This document shows, one piece after another, positions 53,372 through 63,651 of a stretch of 64,000 bases of DNA. Each line of letters begins with the position of its first letter. The stretch's first letter is position 1. The DNA comes from Flavobacterium poyangense (GTDB lineage Bacteria > Bacteroidota > Bacteroidia > Flavobacteriales > Flavobacteriaceae): NCBI RefSeq assembly GCF_011751075.1, contig NZ_JAALLN010000002.1, forward strand, positions 266,709 to 330,708, in the 5' to 3' direction. The position numbers and the translations under genes were made by a program. A model generated the notes under the pieces. It was not told the origin of the DNA. It made no database searches and worked only from the letters and a program-made list of their open reading frames with translations.

Positions 53372-54071
53372 ACCCTCTTTGTCTCACTGTTCTCTGCTCG
53401 ATTCTCTTTTCAAATTTCTCTCCCTGAAAGATGCGTTGGACCATAATTCCCGGAATGTGAATTTGATTTGGATCTAAAGTCCCCACTGGAACTAGCTCTT
53501 CAACCTCTGCAATGGTAATTTTTCCGGCACCGGCCATACAGGCATTAAAGTTTCTGGCTGTTCCTTTGAAGATCAGATTTCCGGCTTCGTCACCTTTCCA
53601 GGCTTTTACAATAGAAAAATCAGCTTTGAAAGCCTCTTCCATGATATGCATTTTACCATTGAACTCACGAACTTCTTTTCCTTCCGCTACTTCTGTTCCA
53701 TAACCGGCAGGTGTAAAAAAAGCAGGGATTCCGGCTTGTGCTGCACGAGAACGCTCTGCAAGAGTTCCTTGTGGGATAAGCTCTACGTCTAATTCACCCG
53801 AAAGCATCTGACGTTCGAACTCTGCATTTTCTCCAACATAAGAGGAAATCATTTTTTTGATTTGCTTTTTCTGCAAAAGCAATCCTAAGCCAAAATCATC
53901 AACTCCTGCATTGTTTGAAATACAGGTTAAATCAGAAATTGTGGTATCAACCAAAGCGGCGATCGTATTTTCAGGGATACCGCAAAGACCGAAACCACCA
54001 AACATAATTGTCATGCTGCTCTCGATTCCTTTTATCGCTTCCTGAACATTATTTACTTTTTTTGTAATCAT
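53370..54071 (-). CDS. scoA: 3-oxoacid CoA-transferase, subunit A
   Basis: About 233 residues from [16 protein letters not shown] at 54071; the longer frame to 54122 would add a nonconserved 17-residue tail in AT-rich DNA. The CoA-binding loop [17 protein letters not shown] and the [28 protein letters not shown] stretch are canonical. It partners with subunit B to transfer CoA to acetoacetate. The two genes are separated by about 100 bases carrying palindromes, so relative expression may be tuned there. Confidence 0.93.
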   Translation of the reverse strand: MITKKVNNVQEAIKGIESSMTIMFGGFGLCGIPENTIAALVDTTISDLTCISNNAGVDDFGLGLLLQKKQIKKMISSYVGENAEFERQMLSGELDVELIPQGTLAERSRAAQAGIPAFFTPAGYGTEVAEGKEVREFNGKMHIMEEAFKADFSIVKAWKGDEAGNLIFKGTARNFNACMAGAGKITIAEVEELVPVGTLDPNQIHIPGIMVQRIFQGEKFEKRIEQRTVRQRG

Positions 54072-54171
54072 AATAATTAGTCTTTTATTGACAAATAATT
54101 TTGATAAAAATACTATTTTCAAATCATATTATATCGATTTCGTAAAAAAATAAAACCACAGAACAAAAAAA

Positions 54172-54212
54172 ATCCTTTTGTAATCTTTCCGGTTTGGAAA
54201 GCACAAAAGGAT
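54172..54212 (-). terminator. Terminator of the ricT-gldH-PBP1A operon
   Basis: ATCCTTTTGT / ACAAAAGGAT outer stem and CTTTCC / GGAAAG inner stem, with an A-run to the left giving a minus-strand U-tract. Confidence 0.8.
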
Positions 54213-54237
54213 CTTTTTATTTTAAGAAAAAACCGGA

Positions 54238-56541
54238 TTACAATTCGAATTCCTCCGTGTTTTGTTCTGTTTGTGTAGTATCTTTTACTTTTGGAGCGCT
54301 ATAACAATCTACTTTTATAGAAAGATTGGCCGGGCGTTCAAAATCAGATTTAGAAACCTGCAATGTCGGATCAGCGTAACAAAGTTTCATAAAATAACCC
54401 CAAACAGGCAATGCAGCTGTCGCTCCTTGTCCATAAGTCAGACTTTTAAAACGTGCCGAACGGTCTTCACAACCTACCCAAACTCCTGTTACTAAGTTTG
54501 GAACCATTCCCATAAACCAACCATCAGACTGATTTTGCGTTGTTCCGGTTTTACCCGCAATGGCATTTCTGAACATGTATGGGTAACCTGTCCAACGGTT
54601 ATCACCACTTCCACCTCCTTCTGTACGCAAACGTGCACCAGAACCGGTTTCGGTAACCCCTTGAAGCAATTTGATTACGGCAAAAGCAATATCTTTATTT
54701 AAAACATCGTGTGATTCCGGAATCGGCTCATAAATAACCTCTCCGCTTTTATTTTCAATACGACTTAAGAATTGTGGTTTTACATAAACTCCCTGATTGG
54801 CAAATGTGCTGTAAGCAGCAACCATATCTTCAACTGTAATATCTACCGCTCCTAAGGCGATTGAAGGCTGTACAGGAATCTCTGTTTTTACCCCCAGTTT
54901 CTTTGTCAATTCTACAACTGCTTCCGGTCCGGTTCTGTCAATTAGTTTTGCAGAAACCGTATTGATAGAATTTGCTAAACCTTGTTTTAAGGTAACCATT
55001 CCACGGTATCTGTTGTCTGAGTTTCTTGGTTCCCAGTCTGCAGTCACGTGATGACGACCTTTATGAATCATAAATGGTCCATCAAGAATAGAATCACAAG
55101 GAGACATATTTAATTGCTCAATAGCGGTAGCATAAACAAAAGGTTTAAAAGTAGACCCAACTTGTCTCGCTCCCTGTCCTACGTGATCGTATTGGAAATA
55201 TTTATAATTAATTCCACCAACCCATGCTTTAATATTTCCGGTTTGAGGCTCCATCGCCATTACCCCGGCTTGCAAGAAATGCTTGTAATAACGAATAGAA
55301 TCCAGCGGAGTCATGATCGTATCACGCTCCCCTTTCCAGGTAAATACGCGCATTTTTGTTTTTACTTTGAATGAGCTGATAATATCCTCATCACTTTTAT
55401 CCAACTCTTTCAGCAACGCCCAACGTGTTGAATTCTTCATGGCCTGCATCATAATTCGATCTGTTTCGGCCTGTGTAATATTTAAAAAAGGCGCATTTTT
55501 ATTGTTTTTCATATCAATAAAAAACTGCTCCTGAAGGTTTTTCATATGTGCCGAAACTGCCTCTTCCGCATATTGTTGCATTCTGGAATCAATAGTCGTG
55601 TAAATTTTCAAACCATCTTTGTAAATATCATAATCTGATCCGTCCGGTTTTTTATTATCAGCAACCCATTTCTTCATATAATCACGAAGATATTCTCTAA
55701 AATAAGTAGCCGTTCCTTCGCGGTGACTTTCCAGTTTAAATTTTAATGCAATTGGTAAAGCCTGCAATCTTACCTTTTCTGCAGAAGAAATCATCTTTGC
55801 TTTTTCCATCTGAGAAAGCACCACATTACGACGATTCTTTACTCCTTCCGGGTTTCTAACCGGATTGTAAAGCCCTGAGTTTTTGAACATTCCGACCAAA
55901 ATAGCCGACTCGTCCATCGTTAAATCTTTAGGGTCTTTAGAAAAATAGGTTTGTGCCGCAGAACTTACTCCAACCGAATAATTTCCAAAGTCATAAACGT
56001 TACAATACATTGCCAAAATTTCGTTTTTGGTATATTGTCTTTCCAGACGAATGGCGATAATCCACTCTTTTATTTTTTGTACTATCCTGAAAGGCAAAAA
56101 CTTAGACCCTTCACCATGAAACAATTGTTTAGCCAATTGTTGTGTTAATGTACTTGCCCCACCGTTTGTTCCTAAACTAAAAACGGCTCTTAAAGTTCCG
56201 CGTCCGTCAATCCCGGAGTGCTCATAAAAACGAGCATCTTCGGTAGCCACTAAAGCTTCTACCAAACTTTTTGGCAAATCAGAGTACTTAAGCTGTGATC
56301 TGTTGGTTTTAAAATACTTACCGATCACCACTCCGTCAGACGAAATGATTTCTGTCGCCAGATTAGAATCGGGATTCTCTAAATCTTCAAAAGAAGGCAT
56401 TGAACCAAATAACCCCCATGAAGCAAATAGGAAAAAAGCCAAAACACCTAATAAACTATAAGCAAAAACTCGCCAGAATTTCTTTTTATAGTAGTTAATG
56501 TCCTTAGTGTTGTTGGTTGAATTGTTTTTTTTAGTAGCCAT
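54238..56541 (-). CDS. mrcA: Penicillin-binding protein 1A, bifunctional
   Basis: A 767-residue class A PBP that polymerises and crosslinks peptidoglycan. One N-terminal TM helix (VFAYSLLGVLAFFLFASW, about 25-42); glycosyltransferase domain with EDARFYEHSGID (E101) and GASTLTQQLAKQL; transpeptidase domain with the STFK box (S463, K466), SIN (525-527) and KTGT (664-667). It is a periplasmic enzyme. It follows gldH by 12 bases in the same operon, so cell wall synthesis and gliding genes share a transcript here. Confidence 0.95.
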   Translation of the reverse strand: MATKKNNSTNNTKDINYYKKKFWRVFAYSLLGVLAFFLFASWGLFGSMPSFEDLENPDSNLATEIISSDGVVIGKYFKTNRSQLKYSDLPKSLVEALVATEDARFYEHSGIDGRGTLRAVFSLGTNGGASTLTQQLAKQLFHGEGSKFLPFRIVQKIKEWIIAIRLERQYTKNEILAMYCNVYDFGNYSVGVSSAAQTYFSKDPKDLTMDESAILVGMFKNSGLYNPVRNPEGVKNRRNVVLSQMEKAKMISSAEKVRLQALPIALKFKLESHREGTATYFREYLRDYMKKWVADNKKPDGSDYDIYKDGLKIYTTIDSRMQQYAEEAVSAHMKNLQEQFFIDMKNNKNAPFLNITQAETDRIMMQAMKNSTRWALLKELDKSDEDIISSFKVKTKMRVFTWKGERDTIMTPLDSIRYYKHFLQAGVMAMEPQTGNIKAWVGGINYKYFQYDHVGQGARQVGSTFKPFVYATAIEQLNMSPCDSILDGPFMIHKGRHHVTADWEPRNSDNRYRGMVTLKQGLANSINTVSAKLIDRTGPEAVVELTKKLGVKTEIPVQPSIALGAVDITVEDMVAAYSTFANQGVYVKPQFLSRIENKSGEVIYEPIPESHDVLNKDIAFAVIKLLQGVTETGSGARLRTEGGGSGDNRWTGYPYMFRNAIAGKTGTTQNQSDGWFMGMVPNLVTGVWVGCEDRSARFKSLTYGQGATAALPVWGYFMKLCYADPTLQVSKSDFERPANLSIKVDCYSAPKVKDTTQTEQNTEEFEL

Positions 56542-56553
56542 AAATATATTCGT

Positions 56554-57033
56554 CTAATCTTTTTGTTCTATTCTAAAACCTACGTCTGTAATACCTTCTA
56601 AAGCCTGAACTCCAGGGATTTTACCCGATTCTCTAACCGCTTGTTTGATATGTACTTTGTATTTTCCTCTAAACTTTACATCCTCTTTGTAGTACAGTTT
56701 ACTTTCTTTTATGTCCGTAAAACCGTTTCCTAACAAACTCCCGTCCGGATTTGCCATTTGATACTCTAAGGTATCCACTTTTGTGAATCCGCTTGGGGTT
56801 TCTATAGCGACAATTAAAAACAAATTATTGAAAGGATAATTGTTATTGTCTCTCAAATTTACAAACAGATTGTATTTTTTGGTTGAATCTAAAACCGGTA
56901 AATCGAAGGTAACTACACTGTCTTTATGCCATGCACTACCAACAGATTTATACTCATCAAATACTCTTTTTTTATCACAGGAAAAAAGAAGAATGGCAAC
57001 CAAAAGTAGAATCCCGCTATTTTTTATTCTCAT
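56554..57033 (-). CDS. gldH: Gliding motility lipoprotein GldH
   Basis: A 159-residue lipoprotein: signal peptide with lipobox LLFSC (Cys at 19) and the GldH pattern (FDEYKSVGSAWHKDSVVTFDLPVLD, YNLFVNLRDNNNYPFNNLFLIV, GITDVGFRIEQ). In F. johnsoniae GldH is needed for gliding, and its loss also affects chitin use and phage sensitivity, linked to T9SS-dependent secretion. Its start codon lies 17 bases inside the ricT gene, so the two are translated in tandem. Confidence 0.93.
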   Translation of the reverse strand: MRIKNSGILLLVAILLFSCDKKRVFDEYKSVGSAWHKDSVVTFDLPVLDSTKKYNLFVNLRDNNNYPFNNLFLIVAIETPSGFTKVDTLEYQMANPDGSLLGNGFTDIKESKLYYKEDVKFRGKYKVHIKQAVRESGKIPGVQALEGITDVGFRIEQKD

Positions 57034-58372
57034 TTTTAGTAATAATTATAGGTTTTCTTGGCTCAGCAGGTTTACCATCATTCGATTTGGGCTTATTCGA
57101 CTGATTTGACCTATTATTGTTATTTGGCTTATTCCCTCTGTTTTGGTTTCCACCCGCTGGCTTAACGTTTTTATTATTGTTATTATTGTTGTTATTCCCT
57201 TGCTTTGGTTTCTCAGGAGTTGCAACAACGGCATTCTCAGCATTTGGTTTACGTTTTCGAGCCGGCTTTTTCTTTCTTTTAGGCTGATCAAAGCGCGTTA
57301 AACTTTCCTGACCCATTGCGTTATTGAAATCCTTTTCAGGCTCCTGCGTTACTTCAATTGCAAAATCTTCAAGCGAAGACACTTTATTTTTCTGTTTGTT
57401 CTCGGCAATAATTTCTTTAACCTGATCAATTTTTAAAACATGCCAGTTTGCAAAATTATTTGTGTAAGCAAACCACATTAACCCTTTAAAAATATCTTGT
57501 TTCTGGCAGATAGCATCCCCTTTTTCGGTTACTAATTTAGTATCGTAATCCGGAAAATCCTTCAATGCATCCATATAAGTATCTAACTCATAGTTCAGAC
57601 AGCATTTTAACTTACCACATTGTCCTGCCAGTTTTTGAGGATTTAACGAAAGTTGCTGATATCGCGCTGCCGCTGTATTTACACTTCTAAAATCTGTTAA
57701 CCAGGTCGAACAGCAAAGCTCTCTTCCGCAAGAACCAATCCCACCTAAACGAGCTGCTTCCTGACGGAAACCAACTTGTTTCATCTCGACTCTTGTACTG
57801 AATTCTTTGGCAAAATCTTTAATCAAAAGTCTAAAATCAACTCTGTCGTTTGCCGTGTAGTAAAAAGTAGCTTTTGATCCGTCACCCTGAAACTCAATAT
57901 CCGAAATTTTCATCTCCAATTTGTGCTGAATTGCCAATTCACGAGCACGAACCTTCATTGGTTCCTCACGTTCACGTGCTACTGACCAAATATCAATATC
58001 TTTCTGAGATGCTTTTCTATAAATTTTTGGAACTTCGTTACTACTCGGATTAACTCCTTTTTTCTTCATTTGAATTTTTACCAATTCTCCTGTCAAAGTA
58101 ACAATTCCGATATCGTGACCCGGCGATGCAACAGTAGCTACAATATCGCCCATACTTAAAGTTAATTTCTCTGAATTTCTAAAAAATTCCTTACGTCCGT
58201 TTTTAAAACGAACCTCAACACAATCAAAAATCGCTTCTCCATTAGACGGACTCATGTTTGCGAGCCAATCAAAAACCGTCAATTTATTGCAGCTATCGGT
58301 GCCGCAAGTCCCATTATTTTTACAACCTTTTGGCGCACCGCCATCTGAGGTTGAACAACTTGTACATGCCAT
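57017..58372 (-). CDS. ricT: PSP1-domain protein RicT
   Basis: About 451 residues from MACTSCSTSDGGAPKGC at 58372; a longer frame to 58402 is unlikely because it adds only ten nonconserved residues. The PSP1 core contains ELAIQHKLEMKISDIEFQGDGSKATFYYTANDRVDFR and GFRQEAARLGGIGSCGRELCCSTWLTDF with its conserved Cys cluster, which binds Fe-S in the B. subtilis Ric complex. The C-terminus is a basic, Asn-rich low-complexity tail (about 370-450) typical of Bacteroidota. In Bacillus it affects RNA processing; the role here is unproven. Confidence 0.92.
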   Translation of the reverse strand: MACTSCSTSDGGAPKGCKNNGTCGTDSCNKLTVFDWLANMSPSNGEAIFDCVEVRFKNGRKEFFRNSEKLTLSMGDIVATVASPGHDIGIVTLTGELVKIQMKKKGVNPSSNEVPKIYRKASQKDIDIWSVAREREEPMKVRARELAIQHKLEMKISDIEFQGDGSKATFYYTANDRVDFRLLIKDFAKEFSTRVEMKQVGFRQEAARLGGIGSCGRELCCSTWLTDFRSVNTAAARYQQLSLNPQKLAGQCGKLKCCLNYELDTYMDALKDFPDYDTKLVTEKGDAICQKQDIFKGLMWFAYTNNFANWHVLKIDQVKEIIAENKQKNKVSSLEDFAIEVTQEPEKDFNNAMGQESLTRFDQPKRKKKPARKRKPNAENAVVATPEKPKQGNNNNNNNNKNVKPAGGNQNRGNKPNNNNRSNQSNKPKSNDGKPAEPRKPIIITKNENKK

Positions 58373-58680
58373 AATTATATATGTAGTGTTGCACAAAAGC
58401 AACTTAAGTTCATAAACATTCGATCGGTAAAGATAGTATTTTTTTTAGTTTGCTTTTTATCGATTAAGACTAAAGGCTTGTTAAATCAACAAATAGTTCT
58501 TTTTTAAGCAAAAAGACTTTATTTGACAAATAAAAGGCCAATATCTCCACAATTCAGCCCCCGATTATAAAGACTTTTCTTTACAATTTTATTTCTAAAA
58601 CTTCAAATAGTATTTTTTTTCTTATAAAAAATATTCTAAATACTTTCGCGCAAAATCTATTTAGTTTTAATAAAAATAAT

Positions 58681-59994
58681 ATGTTACAAAAACACACCTT
58701 TAAAGTGCTGGCAATCGCCATTTTGAGTAGTCTAATCGTTTCCTGCTCCCACAATGATGATTACACCAGTATTGAAAAACAAGAATCAACCTTATTAACT
58801 CGTTCGCAAGAATGGTTAAATGCGAAACATGTTGTAAACAACAATGATGTAAAATGGAATTCCGCCACTTTCTATCAGCGAAATACAGGATCTTCTTTTG
58901 CAGCTATAATTCCGGTGGAATCTTCTACTGATCTTCAATTGCAAAAAATAGTTCTGGAGATCAACAATTACAATATCACCGGAAAATTATGGTCTTTTAA
59001 TTTCAAAGAAGCACAAACCTTATCTGAACTACAATCGGTATCAACACACAAAATACTGGAATCTTTTACCGGTGAATTAAAAATCACTGATCTAGAAACC
59101 ATGGAGACCCGAAAAGAGATCTACAAACAAGGAAAAGCAAACAATAACATTCTTTTTTCAAAAACAGCGGGAGCGGGAGTTTGCAATAATTGCCACTCTG
59201 CAGGAGATGAAGGAGCAATTAAACTAAAAGAAGTAGTCGTAACCGGTCCCGGAGGAAGTCCATGGCCAAATCCGATCACAAACCCAACATTCCCTCCGAC
59301 AGGACCAATTTTTGGCGGTGGCGGTATTTCAGCCCCTTCTCCAAAACAAATTATCGATGCGCTTACCGGAAAAGCAAAATGTCTTAATGCCTTATTAGAA
59401 AAAAACGGTAACGCTTCTACACAAAAACTGTTGGCTAATTTTAAAGGAAAATCTGAATTTGATATCAGAATCGGATCTAAAGACAAAGTTTTATCCAACA
59501 CTACAAATCAGGAAATTAACGGGGAGACTTCCTATACTCCCGGTGATAATTTTATAACCATTGAAATCAGTACTTCCCGCGCAGATCAAAACGGAGCACT
59601 TGAAACTACAAGAGTTATTCTTCATGAATACATACATGCTGATATTCTAAGAAAATTGTACACCTTAACCGGCACAAAGGCAGAAAGAGAAGATTTCAAA
59701 ACTTTGTATGATCTTTACGGAAGCCAACACGGAACGATGGCTGCACTATACTTGCAAACGATGAAAGAAGCACTGAAAGAATTTCATAAAAACCAACTGC
59801 CTAATGATTATAAGGCATACAAAGACTATTTCGGAGAAGAACCTAGCGATGCCTTTTATGAAGCCATGTCATGGGGAGGCCTAAAAGACAGTAATGTTAA
59901 GGAATGGAACAATCTCTCACCGGCTAAAAAAGCAGAAATCGAAAATCTTGCCAGTAGAACCCGCATGTTAAGCAAATCCGTACCTTGCCAATAA
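58681..59994 (+). CDS. Lipoprotein with HEXXH and CXXCH motifs (putative metallopeptidase)
   Basis: A 437-residue lipoprotein (lipobox IVSC, Cys at 22). Residues 30-160 form an N-terminal domain; GVCNNCHSAGDEG at 167-177 contains a CXXCH heme-c-type motif; a Gly/Pro linker follows (187-215); then a C-terminal domain with ILHEYIHADIL (H315, E316, H319), the zinc site of gluzincin/metzincin peptidases. I do not know a named family. Periplasmic or surface location expected. A TACTTTCG near 58645 may be its -7 box. It is followed 19 bases later by the 60014 gene. Confidence 0.7.
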   Translation: MLQKHTFKVLAIAILSSLIVSCSHNDDYTSIEKQESTLLTRSQEWLNAKHVVNNNDVKWNSATFYQRNTGSSFAAIIPVESSTDLQLQKIVLEINNYNITGKLWSFNFKEAQTLSELQSVSTHKILESFTGELKITDLETMETRKEIYKQGKANNNILFSKTAGAGVCNNCHSAGDEGAIKLKEVVVTGPGGSPWPNPITNPTFPPTGPIFGGGGISAPSPKQIIDALTGKAKCLNALLEKNGNASTQKLLANFKGKSEFDIRIGSKDKVLSNTTNQEINGETSYTPGDNFITIEISTSRADQNGALETTRVILHEYIHADILRKLYTLTGTKAEREDFKTLYDLYGSQHGTMAALYLQTMKEALKEFHKNQLPNDYKAYKDYFGEEPSDAFYEAMSWGGLKDSNVKEWNNLSPAKKAEIENLASRTRMLSKSVPCQ

Positions 59995-60013
59995 AATTTA
60001 AACGTTTATCAGC

Positions 60014-60805
60014 ATGAAAAGATATTTATCAATTCTATTATTCTGTTTCTTCTCCACAATTGCCCTAAAAGCTCAGGAAAAGGACACGCTTTTTTTTGCT
60101 ATAGATAAATACTATACGATATCGCCTACGATCACTGCAAATATGTCAAAAATAACCTATTCGCAGTTACAAGAAGCACACAAAGAACAGATGAAACACA
60201 CCAAGACAAATGGGTATATCTATTTTGTTGGTGATGGTTATCTGACAAAAAATCTAAAACCCCGAAAAGTATATTCTCTAAAAGACTATATAGAAAACAG
60301 AAAATTCTATTTTGACGGAGTCTCTAATAAAATAGTGGATAAATGGAAGTTAAAAGATTCGTTAACCAACAAATACACTATATTTTTTGTTAGTGGCACT
60401 GAATTTATACAGCCACGAGTATTAGAATATCGTTCTTATTACCCAATTCGAAATAAAGAGGAAAGAATCTATAACAAAGTAAAAGATACTCTTTATTTCA
60501 ATATGGACACTAAATACATCCGAACACATGCTCAAATTCCTAATCATATTTATTTGAATGACAGCAGTGGGGCAAATAATGGCAGCTTCTTTTTCAAAAC
60601 AATTGAATTTGCAAACCATTTAAAACCCAAAGAAATACGGTCTCTTGAAAAATTTGTTCAGACATCCAGGTTTTATAATAAAGACAAAACGCAAAAACTA
60701 AATGACTATGAACTTGCAGAATATCTTAATAATTATGTTGTCTTTTTAGTTGACGACACCAAAAAAGAATGTATTCGGGTAGAATCGGGTTTTGAAATCG
60801 AGTAA
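60014..60805 (+). CDS. Hypothetical secreted protein with internal duplication
   Basis: A 263-residue protein with a Sec signal (MKRYLSILLFCFFSTIALKAQ). The mature part is made of two related halves: KDTLFFAIDKYY ... LKPRKVYSLKDYIENRKFYF ... YTIFFV and KDTLYFNMDTKYI ... LKPKEIRSLEKFVQTSRFYN ... YVVFLV. The family is not recognised. It probably forms an operon with the HEXXH lipoprotein gene, whose stop is 19 bases upstream, and the two may act together. A terminator follows immediately. Confidence 0.75.
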   Translation: MKRYLSILLFCFFSTIALKAQEKDTLFFAIDKYYTISPTITANMSKITYSQLQEAHKEQMKHTKTNGYIYFVGDGYLTKNLKPRKVYSLKDYIENRKFYFDGVSNKIVDKWKLKDSLTNKYTIFFVSGTEFIQPRVLEYRSYYPIRNKEERIYNKVKDTLYFNMDTKYIRTHAQIPNHIYLNDSSGANNGSFFFKTIEFANHLKPKEIRSLEKFVQTSRFYNKDKTQKLNDYELAEYLNNYVVFLVDDTKKECIRVESGFEIE

Positions 60806-60817
60806 TTACAAACTAAT

Positions 60818-60847
60818 AAGGCCACTTCAAAAGAAGTGGCCTTTTTT
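60818..60847 (+). terminator. Terminator after the secreted-protein gene
   Basis: A perfect stem AAGGCCACTTC / GAAGTGGCCTT with a short loop and a T-run. Confidence 0.85.
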
Positions 60848-60911
60848 CATATAGCTAAGCGTAGACAGTAAAGTCTTCTTCACTAATAATCTTTCCTAAG
60901 CAAGTCTACTA

Positions 60912-62279
60912 TTAGTTCAAAACTTTATAGATCTTATCTGATAATCTTATTCTAAATGGCAATTGAAATGTACAGTTATCACCCGAAACAGCTTTTTCTG
61001 ATTCAATACCATTAACAAACATCTTTTCAATTACCACTTTTTGCTCTCCGGTTGTTGAACCTTTGATTAAAACAGTATCTCCAATTTTGATTTCGTTTTC
61101 TTCAATTAAAAACTGACCAATAGAAGGTTTAGGGAAAAAGTGAGTTCCTTTTCCGATATATTGTTTCTTTATTTTTGGCTGTTTTTTAGTAACTGTTTTA
61201 GTTTTCACCAAGTCAGTAAGGTTAGGAACAGCTGCCAACGGATCTAAATTGTTTTTGAAAGTCAAAACAGCTGATTTCCCTTTTTTGAAAATCATATTTC
61301 CGTTTTTGATTCCTCTTCTGATTGCTTTTTGTTCTTCTTCCGGTAAGTGAATTACGGAAACGCAATCGGTAGAACAGCAACCTTCCATTGCCTGAGCACA
61401 TTCTTCACACTGAATAAAAAGTAAGTGACAACCTTCATTCGCGCAATTCGTATGTACATCGCAAGGTTTTCCGCATTGGTGACATTGCGAAACAATATCG
61501 TCTGTAATTCTTTCACCCAAACGATGGTCAAACACGAAGTTTTTACCAATGAATTTACTTTCTAAACCTTCTTCTGCAATTTGTTTGGCATAATTAATTA
61601 TCCCTCCTTCTAATTGATAAACGTTTTTAAACCCTTGATGCTTAAAATAAGCACTGGCTTTCTCGCAACGAATTCCACCTGTGCAATACATTACAAGTTT
61701 TTTGTCTTCTTTATGATTTTGAAGCTGTTCATTGATTATCGGCAAACTCTCTCTAAAAGTTTCAACATCAGGAGTAATAGCCCCTTTAAAATATCCAACT
61801 TCGCTTTCATAATGATTTCTAAAATCGACTACAATAGTATTTGGATCTTCAAGAATGTCATTAAACTCTTTAGCTTTTAAATGAACACCTATATTGGTAA
61901 CATCAAAAGTACTGTCATTAAGACCGTCTGCAACAATTTTTTCCCGAACTTTGATCGTTAATTTTAAAAAAGAATGATCGTCGTGTTCAACCGCTTCGTT
62001 CAATCGTATGCCTTTCATAAAATCGTAAACTTCCAGAGTTGCTCTAAAAGCTTCCAAATTTTCAGCCGGAATACTCATTTGAGCATTTATTCCTTCTGTA
62101 GCAACGTAAATACGGCCAAGCGCATCGAGTGCGTTCCATGCTACAAATAAATCATCGCGAAATTTTTTAGGGTCTTGAATTTTGGCATACGCATAGAAAG
62201 ACAACGTTAATCGTTGTTTACCGGCATCATCAATCATGATGGCTCTTTCTTCTGCGCTCAAAGTGTTATACAGTTGCAT
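60912..62279 (-). CDS. trhO: tRNA uridine(34) hydroxylase (rhodanese-type)
   Basis: A 455-residue TrhO/YceA family protein that hydroxylates the wobble uridine of certain tRNAs. Order: N-terminal UPF0176 domain ([13 protein letters not shown]), rhodanese domain with active-site C199 in [14 protein letters not shown], then a cysteine-rich block (about 268-310: [26 protein letters not shown]). An extra C-terminal extension of about 130 residues, ending in a small beta domain, is longer than in E. coli. Divergent from the RND operon. Confidence 0.92.
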   Translation of the reverse strand: MQLYNTLSAEERAIMIDDAGKQRLTLSFYAYAKIQDPKKFRDDLFVAWNALDALGRIYVATEGINAQMSIPAENLEAFRATLEVYDFMKGIRLNEAVEHDDHSFLKLTIKVREKIVADGLNDSTFDVTNIGVHLKAKEFNDILEDPNTIVVDFRNHYESEVGYFKGAITPDVETFRESLPIINEQLQNHKEDKKLVMYCTGGIRCEKASAYFKHQGFKNVYQLEGGIINYAKQIAEEGLESKFIGKNFVFDHRLGERITDDIVSQCHQCGKPCDVHTNCANEGCHLLFIQCEECAQAMEGCCSTDCVSVIHLPEEEQKAIRRGIKNGNMIFKKGKSAVLTFKNNLDPLAAVPNLTDLVKTKTVTKKQPKIKKQYIGKGTHFFPKPSIGQFLIEENEIKIGDTVLIKGSTTGEQKVVIEKMFVNGIESEKAVSGDNCTFQLPFRIRLSDKIYKVLN

Positions 62280-62499
62280 GCTATAAACAGATTTAAGTTG
62301 AGAAATAAATATTATAACGAACTCCTATTTTGAATTCGGTTGCAAAGGTAGAACTTTATTTACAATTTTAAAATCCTTGTTTCTCTCTTATCTTAAAATT
62401 AAGAGAAACCAGCAAAAATACCGAAATATAAACCTCAAAAAATCAAAGACTTAGCTTTTTTCACTATATTTATGTTAATAATTTTAACATTTATGACTT

Positions 62500-63648
62500 A
62501 TGAATGCTTTAAAACTTCCAAAAATCCTATTCCCAATCTTTATCCTTCTAACCATTTTAAGTTCTTGTAAAAAAGAACAGCCAAAAGCCCCTCCACCCAT
62601 GCAAGCGCCTTTTGTAACGGTAAAAAGTGAAGATGTTCCAATCTACAAAGATTTTGCCGGACAGACTTTTGGAGATTTAGACATTGAACTGATCGCCAGA
62701 GTAGATGGAATCTTAACCGGAATTCATTTTAAAGAAGGTCAAAAAGTTAAAAAAGGGCAACTCCTCTACACGATAGATCCGTTGGAGTACGAAACCAAAG
62801 TCGAGCAGGCTCGCGGACAGGTTGCCGTTGCACAGAGTGGTTTAGTAAATGCTAATGAAGAGCTAAAAAGAATCAAACCGCTTGCTGATATGAATGCGGT
62901 AAGTAAAAGAGAATTAGATGCTGCGGTTGCCAAAGACAAAGCAGCAAAATCTAATTATGCCAGCGTACAAGCAAGCTTAAAAAATCAGGAACTCGAAAGA
63001 AGTTATTGCAATATTAAATCTCCCATAGATGGTGTTATAGGTCTTTCCAATGCGAGATTAGGAGATTACATTACAAAATTAGGCAATGCCTCCCGATTGA
63101 ATACGGTTTCGAAACTCGAAAAAGTCAGAGTGCAATTTACGGTAAGCGAGGCCGATTATCTCAGATATCAAAAACAAACAAAGCAGGGTGAAGAAATCAC
63201 TGATCTTCAATTGATCCTTTCCGATGGAAGTTTTCATCCTCAAAAAGGAACACTCAACTTTTCTGATACCAAAATAGACCCAACCACCGGAACCGTGACC
63301 ATTGAAGCACAATTTCCAAATCCCGACGGAACTTTGCGTTCCGGGCAATTTGGCAAAGTCCGTGTTCTGGTCAGAACCGAAAAAGATGCCATTGTAATAC
63401 CGCAAAGAGCCGTTACAGAACTTCAAGGTCTTTTTCAGGTTTCTGTGATAGATGCACAAAATAAAATCGAAACACGAGTGGTTGAAGTTGGACCAAAAAC
63501 CGGCACTGACTGGGTCATTAAAAAAGGACTAAAAGCAAATGAAAAAGTAGCCATAATTGGAAATCAGTTTATTCAACCCGGAGCAACTGTAGCGCCGGTT
63601 CCATATGTGCCGGATCCTAAACAGATTACTTCAACTCAAAAAAACTAA
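62500..63648 (+). CDS. RND efflux membrane-fusion protein
   Basis: A 382-residue periplasmic adaptor of an AcrAB/MexAB-type pump. The lipoprotein signal has lipobox LSSC (Cys at 23). The sequence shows the lipoyl-like half DGILTGIHFKEGQKVKKGQLLYTIDP, a coiled-coil hairpin (EQARGQVAVAQ...RELDAAVAKDKAAKSNY), the second lipoyl half (CNIKSPIDGVIGLSNARLGDYI), and the beta-barrel and MP domains ending EKVAIIGNQFIQPGATVAPV. It joins the inner-membrane pump to an outer-membrane channel. The pump gene begins 3 bases after its stop. Confidence 0.93.
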   Translation: MNALKLPKILFPIFILLTILSSCKKEQPKAPPPMQAPFVTVKSEDVPIYKDFAGQTFGDLDIELIARVDGILTGIHFKEGQKVKKGQLLYTIDPLEYETKVEQARGQVAVAQSGLVNANEELKRIKPLADMNAVSKRELDAAVAKDKAAKSNYASVQASLKNQELERSYCNIKSPIDGVIGLSNARLGDYITKLGNASRLNTVSKLEKVRVQFTVSEADYLRYQKQTKQGEEITDLQLILSDGSFHPQKGTLNFSDTKIDPTTGTVTIEAQFPNPDGTLRSGQFGKVRVLVRTEKDAIVIPQRAVTELQGLFQVSVIDAQNKIETRVVEVGPKTGTDWVIKKGLKANEKVAIIGNQFIQPGATVAPVPYVPDPKQITSTQKN

Positions 63649-63651
63649 ACT

